In this document: positions 12,777 through 17,890 of the stretch, one piece after another
Position numbering within the stretch: the first letter of the stretch is position 1
Layout: each line of letters starts with the position of its first letter
Assembly: GCA_022572625.1 (NCBI GenBank)
Contig: JACZVN010000001.1
Location: forward strand, 1 to 17,890
Source: Patescibacteria group bacterium
GTDB taxonomy: Bacteria > Patescibacteriota > Patescibacteriia > UBA2591 > UBA6264
Direction of reading: 5' to 3'
DNA: 17,890 bases
Translations under genes and position numbers: made by a program
The notes under the pieces: generated by a model
Told to the model about the DNA's origin: nothing
The model's database searches: none
What the model saw: only the letters and a program-made list of their open reading frames with translations

Positions 12777-14001
12777 AAATCGTCTGCCTTTGGAAACTTT
12801 TGACATTCCGATTCAAAAAATAAGACGAGGCTATTATAGTGCGGTTTATTTCTGGCGGGAAAAACAGATTTTAGAAAAACTAAATCATAGCAAACAAATA
12901 TTGATGCAAGTTTTTCAGAAAAATAAAGCGGTTATTTGCGGAACCGATGAAGCGATAGCGATTCTGAAACTTGGCAGTGGCTATTACCGAAAACCAGAAA
13001 AAGCTTATAAACTCTTTGATCGTTATGTTAAAAATGAAAGAATTATTCGTGAATTACAAGCTTTAAGGAATTATAAAAAGCTTAAACAGTCTCTGGAAGA
13101 AAAAATACAATTAGAAATAGAACTGGATAACCTTTGGGAAAATAAATCGGCTGAACTGGAAATTAATTCACTTTATGATGGGGAACCAATAAACCCCCAT
13201 GAAACAGTGATGACTATCGAAGGATTACCTCAATATTTTGCTCATTTAGAATCTATCTATCTGGGAATTTTGGCCCGACGGACATTGGTGGCCACTAATG
13301 TTTCCCGAGTAGTAGAAGCGGCTCAAGGAAAACCAATTTTATTCTTTGGCGACCGATTTGATCATTATTTTAATCAAACCGGTGACGGCTACGCGGCGAT
13401 GTCTAGCGGTGTCTACGGCGTAGCGACCAATATTATGGGCGAATGGTGGGGTAATAAAAAAGGTATTGGTACTACTCCTCACGCCTTAATTGCCTGCTTT
13501 AATGGCGACACTACTGAAGCTACGTTAGCCTTTGCCCGGCAATATCCAGATGTCCCTTGTATTTCTTTAGTCGATTTCCATAATGACTGTGTTAAAACTA
13601 GTTTAGAAGTGGCTAACCGCTTTAAATCAGAAGGACTTGAATTATGGGGCGTCCGTTTAGACACTTCAGGAACAATGGTTGATGATTCCCTGATACGCAA
13701 TAAACAATTGGGAATTGAACGGCCGACTGGAGTTAATCCTATTCTGGTTAATAATGTACGTTCGGCTCTTGATCGGCATGGTTATGATAAAGTAAAAATC
13801 GTTGTTTCCGGCGGCTTTAATCAGGAAAAAATTGCCTTATTTGAAAAACGCCAAGTGCCAGTTGATGCCTATGGCGTAGGTAGTTCTCTCTTAAAAGGCA
13901 ACTATGATTTCACGGCTGATATTGTTTTGGTTGATAATCAACCAATGGCTAAGATTGGACGGCAATATAATCCAAATTCCAAATTAACTAAAGTAAATTG
14001 A
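12763..14001 (+). CDS. pncB: Nicotinate phosphoribosyltransferase
   Basis: It joins nicotinate to PRPP (ATP-assisted) to make nicotinate mononucleotide, the second step of NAD salvage after pncA. The 412 residues include the N-terminal region RRGYYSAVYFWREKQILEKL, a central GDGYAAMSSGVYGVATNIMG segment and GIGTTPHALIACFNGDT, where H240 should be the phosphorylated histidine. The TIM-barrel strands follow: SLVDFHNDC, GVRLDTSGTM, VKIVVSGGFNQEKI and VDAYGVGSSLL. It differs from the E. coli PncB type and fits the NAPRTase subgroup common in Gram-positive bacteria and CPR, as I recall it. The ATG at 12763 lies inside the last codons of pncA, with an SD (GGAGGTG, 12752-12758) 4 nt upstream. A strong terminator follows. 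No nadD or nadE is present here, so the route to NAD must finish elsewhere. Confidence 0.92.
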   Translation: MKNHKNRLPLETFDIPIQKIRRGYYSAVYFWREKQILEKLNHSKQILMQVFQKNKAVICGTDEAIAILKLGSGYYRKPEKAYKLFDRYVKNERIIRELQALRNYKKLKQSLEEKIQLEIELDNLWENKSAELEINSLYDGEPINPHETVMTIEGLPQYFAHLESIYLGILARRTLVATNVSRVVEAAQGKPILFFGDRFDHYFNQTGDGYAAMSSGVYGVATNIMGEWWGNKKGIGTTPHALIACFNGDTTEATLAFARQYPDVPCISLVDFHNDCVKTSLEVANRFKSEGLELWGVRLDTSGTMVDDSLIRNKQLGIERPTGVNPILVNNVRSALDRHGYDKVKIVVSGGFNQEKIALFEKRQVPVDAYGVGSSLLKGNYDFTADIVLVDNQPMAKIGRQYNPNSKLTKVN

Positions 14002-14013
14002 TCTTTATTAATA

Positions 14014-14042
14014 AAAAGAGCGGATTTAAATACCGCTCTTTT
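14014..14042 (+). terminator. Intrinsic terminator after pncB
   Basis: AAAAGAGCGG (14014-14023) pairs perfectly with CCGCTCTTTT (14033-14042) around a 9-nt AT loop. It ends the NAD-salvage operon. Confidence 0.85.
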
Positions 14043-14128
14043 ACTTTATTTAAAAAGGTTGACGCTTTAGTAATAGTTTAGTAACCTAAGATAGTCAGAT
14101 CAAAAATTTATTCTGAAAGGAGGTAATT

Positions 14129-14839
14129 TTGTCCTTTAAAAAAATTAAACTCGGTCACATTAGATCGATTCCTATTTATATAGATTATAGCTGGTTTTTA
14201 ATTTTTGGGCTTTTTGTTTTTACTCTTACTAGATATTTTGCTTTTTCTTTAAAGCTTGAATCGTTGTCATTCTTGCCATTAAGTATGGGAATAATTACGG
14301 TTATTTTAGCCTTTACTTGTTTTCTGATTCATGAATTAAGTCATTCATTTGTTGCTATTAAAAATGGCATTCCAATTAAGCATATTACTTTATATATGCT
14401 CGGATTAGGAGCTGCTTTATCTAAGGATATGGAAAATGCTGGACAAGAATTTAAAATAGCCATTGCCGGACCAATTGCTAACTTTATTATTGCCGGGCTA
14501 TTAATCTGGCCAACCATAATACTTTTCCAGGGCTTGCCTGCTTATTATCCCATTTGGTTAATATTAGACTACCTGGTGATGATTAATATAATCGTTGGTC
14601 TTTTCAATTTAGCCCCGGCCTTTCCCTTGGATGGCGGACGAATATTAAGATCAGCTCTCTGGTTTATATTTAAAAACAAAATTAAGGCGACTAGGGCCGC
14701 CGTTTGGGTAGGAAGGTTTATGGCTGGTTTAATGTTTTTCATTGCCTTACATTATGGAATGATTATCATGCTTTTAATTAGTGTTTACATCTTTTTTATG
14801 GGCAATGCTGAATTAGCCAGACTAGAACAAAAAAAATAA
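14129..14839 (+). CDS. Second M50 site-2-protease family membrane metalloprotease
   Basis: This 236-residue polytopic zinc protease is unrelated in detail to the one at 5538. The zinc motif is HELSH (H68, E69, H72) in the helix FTCFLIHELSHSFVAI. The sequence GIPIKHITLYMLGLGAALSK follows, with GPIANFIIAGLL and the second metal site NLAPAFPLDGGRILRSALW. This order matches the SpoIVFB/Rip3-like group; no CBS domains follow, so it is the short form. About six membrane segments are visible. The start is TTG at 14129, chosen because a strong SD (AAAGGAGGT, 14116-14124) sits just upstream and the frame has no better ATG. A -35-like TTGACG occurs at 14059 without a convincing -10. It is separated from pncB by a terminator and ends with one of its own, so it is a single-gene unit. 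Confidence 0.9.
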   Translation: MSFKKIKLGHIRSIPIYIDYSWFLIFGLFVFTLTRYFAFSLKLESLSFLPLSMGIITVILAFTCFLIHELSHSFVAIKNGIPIKHITLYMLGLGAALSKDMENAGQEFKIAIAGPIANFIIAGLLIWPTIILFQGLPAYYPIWLILDYLVMINIIVGLFNLAPAFPLDGGRILRSALWFIFKNKIKATRAAVWVGRFMAGLMFFIALHYGMIIMLLISVYIFFMGNAELARLEQKK

Positions 14840-14841
14840 TC

Positions 14842-14878
14842 AAAAACCGAGCGATAAAATATCAGCTCGGTTTTTTTT
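14842..14878 (+). terminator. Intrinsic terminator after the second M50 protease gene
   Basis: AAAAACCGAGC (14842-14852) pairs with GCTCGGTTTTT (14865-14875), with further GAT/ATC pairing inside, and the T-run continues to 14878. The stem also works on the minus strand, where it would stop transcripts after tRNA-Arg. Confidence 0.88.
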
Positions 14879-14893
14879 ATTATAAAATAAAAA

Positions 14894-14965
14894 TGCTCCC
14901 AGGAGGAATCGAACCTCCATCTCAGGATCCGCAATCCTGTACTCTATCCGTTGAGCTATGAGAGC
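14894..14965 (-). tRNA. tRNA-Arg(GCG), CCA not encoded
   Basis: It is a 72-nt cloverleaf: acceptor GCTCTCA/TGGGAGC (one G-T), T8 A9, D-arm GCTC/GAGT, anticodon stem CAGGA/TCCTG with loop TTGCGGA, 4-nt variable loop, T-arm GGAGG/CCTCC with loop TTCGATT, and A73. The anticodon is GCG, reading CGC (and CGU by wobble) for arginine, where most bacteria use ACG modified to ICG. No CCA follows A73 (TTTT), unlike the two other tRNAs of this window. The 5' end lies one base after the stop of the upstream membrane protein gene. Confidence 0.92.
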
Positions 14966-14966
14966 C

Positions 14967-15452
14967 CTAAATTTTCATCCATCGACCTAAACGGTCAATC
15001 AATGTTTCTTCTTTCTTTTCTAAATCTTCGGTTAAATAATTATTCAATACTTCACGGACTTTATCCACTTTTTGCTCTTCCAAAGGAACAGAAAAATCAG
15101 CAAAAAATGTATTTTTCAAATCAATATAAAGTCTTTTTATTTCCGGCGGCTTATAAACGAGGCGAAAATTATTAATATCATCCCATTCGTAAAATTTTTC
15201 ACCGATGGTTATACCTTGTTCTCTAATTTTTAATTCGACCTTAGCCGGGGAACGACGAACTTGCAAAACCAAAACTAAACCAAATAAAATCAAAAAAAGA
15301 GCAAAAAGAAAATTAACTGTAATTATAGAATAAATAACAAGAACAGCTAAAAAAATGATAATAACTACATACCATGACCGCCCTCTCTCATACTGAATAT
15401 ATTCTGGAAATTGCCAGCTGAGAATAATTTTATCATTGTTATTTTCCGTCAT
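14967..15452 (-). CDS. Two-pass membrane protein with cytoplasmic PH-like domain
   Basis: This 161-residue protein has unknown function. It starts with a short cytoplasmic segment containing WQFPEYIQYERGRSWYVVII, then two closely spaced transmembrane helices (about residues 29-70: VVIIIFLAVLVIYSIITVNF then LFALFLILFGLVLVLQV). A beta-rich domain follows, VELKIREQGITIGEKFYEWD, then NNFRLVYKPPEIKRLYIDL. A helical tail (EEQKVDKVREVLNNYLTEDL) ends the protein. The layout (two helices, then I..G......Y.WD.I..F) is that of YcxB/bPH-like membrane proteins widespread in CPR, as I recall them. There is no SD. The TAG at 14967-14969 leaves one base before tRNA-Arg, so the tRNA is probably cut from the same transcript. 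Confidence 0.82.
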   Translation of the reverse strand: MTENNNDKIILSWQFPEYIQYERGRSWYVVIIIFLAVLVIYSIITVNFLFALFLILFGLVLVLQVRRSPAKVELKIREQGITIGEKFYEWDDINNFRLVYKPPEIKRLYIDLKNTFFADFSVPLEEQKVDKVREVLNNYLTEDLEKKEETLIDRLGRWMKI

Positions 15453-15471
15453 AATTTTAATAATTACTTTA

Positions 15472-17799
15472 TTATTTTAATTGATTATTTTCATAGTTTT
15501 TAAGCCAAAAATCGGCTAAACTCTCTTCTCCCAATTCAGCATAAAAAGACGATAAAACCATGGCTAAATTCTGATCATTGGGCCAAAGGGTGTAAGCATG
15601 ATGAGTTTGGGATAAGGCTAAATTAAGATCACCTTGAGTAGCATAAATCTTAATCAATTTTCGATAGATAAATTTCAAATTTTCTGGATAAGGGGGAGAA
15701 TATACCTTAACTATAAGGTAGGCTGATTTCTTTAATATGTCAATTGTTTTTTGGCTATCACCTACTTGCTGGTATATGTCAGCTAGGCTTAGATAAGCCC
15801 CAACCATTTCATTAACCACATTACGCTGATGCTCTAAATTTATATGAGGATGATTAATACTAGGATACAAAGCAATCGCTTTTTCACACTTTTCAATCGC
15901 CGCTGTCCAGTCTCTTTGATAAATTTTTAAATTACACCATTTATTATAAATCAGAGCGGTTTGAGGAGAAAACGCGGCCACCTTTTCAAAATTTTTCTCC
16001 GCTTCCATAAAATCACTTTCCTGCTGAGTTAAATAAGCTTTTTCCGCGTTTAACCAGGGCAGCCAAATTAAAGCTTCGATCGGCCGTTTGCTATAAGGAA
16101 TCGCTGAGATATTTTTTATACCCAAATTAAGCCAATCAAGCTTTGTTTTAAAACTTGGACTTGATTTTTGGTTTAATAATTCCGAAGTAGAAATAAGAGC
16201 CGAAATTTGATACAAACTTAAGGCAAATTCTTGGCGAAAATAAGGATCATCGGGACTAAATTTAATGGCTCGCTGATGATTAATAATCAGCTCATTTAAA
16301 TTCCATACCGCCTTAGCTTTTTTAGCGTTCTGAAGATAATAACTGGATAAATATAAACGACCATTAAACTGCCAAAAAGAAACTATAAGCAAAACTAAAA
16401 GGAGAAGGATAATTAAACTTTTCTGAGGAGTAAGCCCGCCTGGTTTGTCTAGATTTTGAGAAAACTTTGATGGGTCTGAACTAGCTGATTCCCTGGTTAA
16501 AATAATGACTAAAATAATAAAAAGACAAAAATAGATTATAGTAGACATAATGTGGAAGGAAAAAAGAAGGGAAACAAGATAACCAAAAAGTCCAGCCAAA
16601 ATTAAAAGTACTAAAACTCCATTTTCTCGTTTATTTAAAAAATATTTTAATCCGCGCCAAAAAACACTACCAAGCCAAAATAAATAACTAACTAAACCTA
16701 AAAAACCAGCGATTAGCAGCATATCTAAAATGTCGTTATGGGCATAATCAAGATAAATATTAGGTTTTTCATACATTGCAAATTCGGGTTGATAATAACG
16801 GGGAAAATTAAAGCGTTGCGCCCCTAGACCATATCCTAAAATTGGTCTTTGCTTAATTAAATCTAAGCTGGCCCGCCAATGCATTAATCTATATTGGCCA
16901 GCCATTTTTAAATTGGCAAAAGTTTGAAGGCGGTATAGAGACGGATAATTGACTAATCGGGTATTATCAATCCCCTTTTTATTTATAAAAATAATCAAGC
17001 CTATTAAACTTAAAAAACAAAAAATAGGAATCATGGCTAATTTCTTATTTTTCCGCCATAAAAAGAAAAAACTTATAAAACCAATTAAAGCAATCAGTCC
17101 AATCAAAGCGCCTCGTGATTTAGTTAAAACTAAAGCTGAAATAAGCAATAAAACTGAAATAAAAGAAAGAATCCTTAAAAAAGACTTTTTTTTAATTATC
17201 CCAAATAAAGACAGGGGTATAACTAATAACAGCCAAGATCCCAAAAAATTCGGCTGGCCAATAGTTGAAAAAATTCGTTTAGTTAAAAATGGGTTATAAC
17301 TCCATTCAAATGGTTCAAGTCCTAAAGCCTGAATAAATCCATAAATCGTCACTAAAAAAGAAGTTAAAGCCGTAATCAAAAGCAATCGATAAACCTGTCG
17401 ATTGCTTTTTATATTTATAAGCAAGATTAGGGCAAAAACAAAAAAATGAAGCCAAGATAAATAGCCCATTCTTCTCTCCCATGAACCCCAAAAACTAAAC
17501 CAAGGAACTTGAGAAAAAATAGTGGAAAGACCTAAAACAATAATAAAAATAAAGGCCGGCCATAAATATTTAACCCGAGACCATAAAAACCGCCTACTTG
17601 GCCAACCCTCAAGAACGAGTTTGACTAGATAAAAAAATAGTAATACTTCGGTTAAACCCTGAAATAAAATATTTTTAGGTATTTCAAAAGCATTATGCAC
17701 TCCTCTGACTAAAAAAAGAGGAACTAAAAAAATAATTACCAACCAAATAAATTCTAAAATAAAATCTATTTTATTTTTTGGATTTTTTTCTAAAGACAT
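15472..17799 (-). CDS. O-antigen ligase/polymerase-like membrane protein with TPR tail
   Basis: This 775-residue protein has about 11-12 transmembrane helices in its first ~450 residues. The ligase/polymerase core (Wzy_C, WaaL/PglL type) is shown by FSTIGQPNFLGSWLLLVIPL, the following RGALIGLIALIGF segment, and the large loop with HWRASLDLIKQRPILGYGLG and IYLDYAHNDILDMLLIAGFL; the Arg of the RGA motif and the His of AHND are the usual functional residues. Such enzymes transfer or polymerise lipid-linked glycans at the outer face of the membrane. After a last helix (about 459-475) comes an exterior domain of about 300 residues with TPR-like helix pairs, e.g. FEKVAAFSPQTALIYNKWCN and CEKAIALYPSINHPHINLEH. 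The substrate is unknown. The frame begins at ATG 17799, one base after the stop of the upstream gene; AAGGGA ten bases upstream is a weak SD. Confidence 0.9.
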   Translation of the reverse strand: MSLEKNPKNKIDFILEFIWLVIIFLVPLFLVRGVHNAFEIPKNILFQGLTEVLLFFYLVKLVLEGWPSRRFLWSRVKYLWPAFIFIIVLGLSTIFSQVPWFSFWGSWERRMGYLSWLHFFVFALILLINIKSNRQVYRLLLITALTSFLVTIYGFIQALGLEPFEWSYNPFLTKRIFSTIGQPNFLGSWLLLVIPLSLFGIIKKKSFLRILSFISVLLLISALVLTKSRGALIGLIALIGFISFFFLWRKNKKLAMIPIFCFLSLIGLIIFINKKGIDNTRLVNYPSLYRLQTFANLKMAGQYRLMHWRASLDLIKQRPILGYGLGAQRFNFPRYYQPEFAMYEKPNIYLDYAHNDILDMLLIAGFLGLVSYLFWLGSVFWRGLKYFLNKRENGVLVLLILAGLFGYLVSLLFSFHIMSTIIYFCLFIILVIILTRESASSDPSKFSQNLDKPGGLTPQKSLIILLLLVLLIVSFWQFNGRLYLSSYYLQNAKKAKAVWNLNELIINHQRAIKFSPDDPYFRQEFALSLYQISALISTSELLNQKSSPSFKTKLDWLNLGIKNISAIPYSKRPIEALIWLPWLNAEKAYLTQQESDFMEAEKNFEKVAAFSPQTALIYNKWCNLKIYQRDWTAAIEKCEKAIALYPSINHPHINLEHQRNVVNEMVGAYLSLADIYQQVGDSQKTIDILKKSAYLIVKVYSPPYPENLKFIYRKLIKIYATQGDLNLALSQTHHAYTLWPNDQNLAMVLSSFYAELGEESLADFWLKNYENNQLK

Positions 17800-17800
17800 A

Positions 17801-17890
17801 TTAATAATTTCCCTTTTTTCTAATTATTTTAGCTTGGCCTTGACTTATAATAATCTCAGCTGGACTGGGTCGAGAATTATAATTTGAACT
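17801..17890 (-). CDS. 3' end of an upstream gene (partial)
   Basis: The minus-strand frame is open from the window edge to a TAA at 17801-17803 and encodes 29 residues, including SSNYNSRPSPAEIIISQGQA and the basic tail KIIRKKGNY. It stops one base before the ATG of the ligase-like gene, the tight spacing expected for an operon partner. The fragment is too short to assign. Given its neighbour, a surface-glycan or exported-protein gene is possible, but that is a guess. Confidence 0.5.
   Translation of the reverse strand, partial: SSNYNSRPSPAEIIISQGQAKIIRKKGNY

Noticed and set aside
16949..17299. Plus-strand Lys/Ile-rich frame of 116 codons
   Set aside because: It is antisense to the membrane part of the ligase-like gene and has no domain character.
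1..17890. CRISPR array, transposase or integrase gene, defence system
   Set aside because: No regularly spaced repeats, no recognisable transposase or recombinase protein and no nuclease/defence domains are visible in any frame I could read.

Overview
The window reads as a Candidate Phyla Radiation (Patescibacteria) chromosome segment from about position 2,100 to the right end, with about 2.1 kb of unrelated DNA joined to its left end. The CPR assignment is inference from protein character, AT-rich composition, mostly absent Shine-Dalgarno (SD) sites, a 16-residue insertion in uS12, and family-typical small membrane proteins. No database search was possible.

Left end (1-2112). Three pieces appear stitched together. 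Positions 2-190 hold a minus-strand open frame resembling a phage tail tape-measure protein. About 183-2112 is of higher GC and archaeal-like in feel: a truncated EamA/DMT transporter, a CaCA-type cation antiporter, and the end of a small PH-like protein. Near 2089-2112 the PH-like frame fuses in frame to the first ~90 codons of ileS, at a short stretch both proteins could encode. An assembly or amplification chimera is the simplest reading.

2092-5480. The minus strand carries the ileS 5' end and two single-pass membrane proteins of unknown function. A divergent promoter pair built on an inverted repeat leads to smpB on the plus strand, followed by tRNA-Pro(GGG) and rpmB on the minus strand.

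5538-10872. This is the translation core on the plus strand: an M50 site-2-protease homologue, then rpsL-rpsG-fusA, a terminator, a strong promoter, tmRNA (ssrA), infC with an apparent CTG start, rpmI, rplT, and tRNA-Asp(GTC), whose first 10 nt lie inside rplT. SmpB and tmRNA, the two partners of trans-translation, are about 4.6 kb apart among ribosomal genes.

10873-14880. This looks like an accessory segment. A phytanoyl-CoA-dioxygenase-like gene is broken by an in-frame TAG and lies between intact tRNA-Asp and a 23-nt imperfect copy of its 3' end, which suggests a tRNA-targeted insertion. Next comes a nicotinamide salvage operon (pncA-pncB) with a strong promoter, a palindromic operator-like element and strong SD sites, then a second M50 protease gene, also with a strong SD.

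14894-17890. On the minus strand are tRNA-Arg(GCG), a two-pass membrane PH-like protein, an O-antigen-ligase/polymerase-like membrane protein with a TPR tail, and the 3' end of another gene. These suggest cell-surface glycan work.
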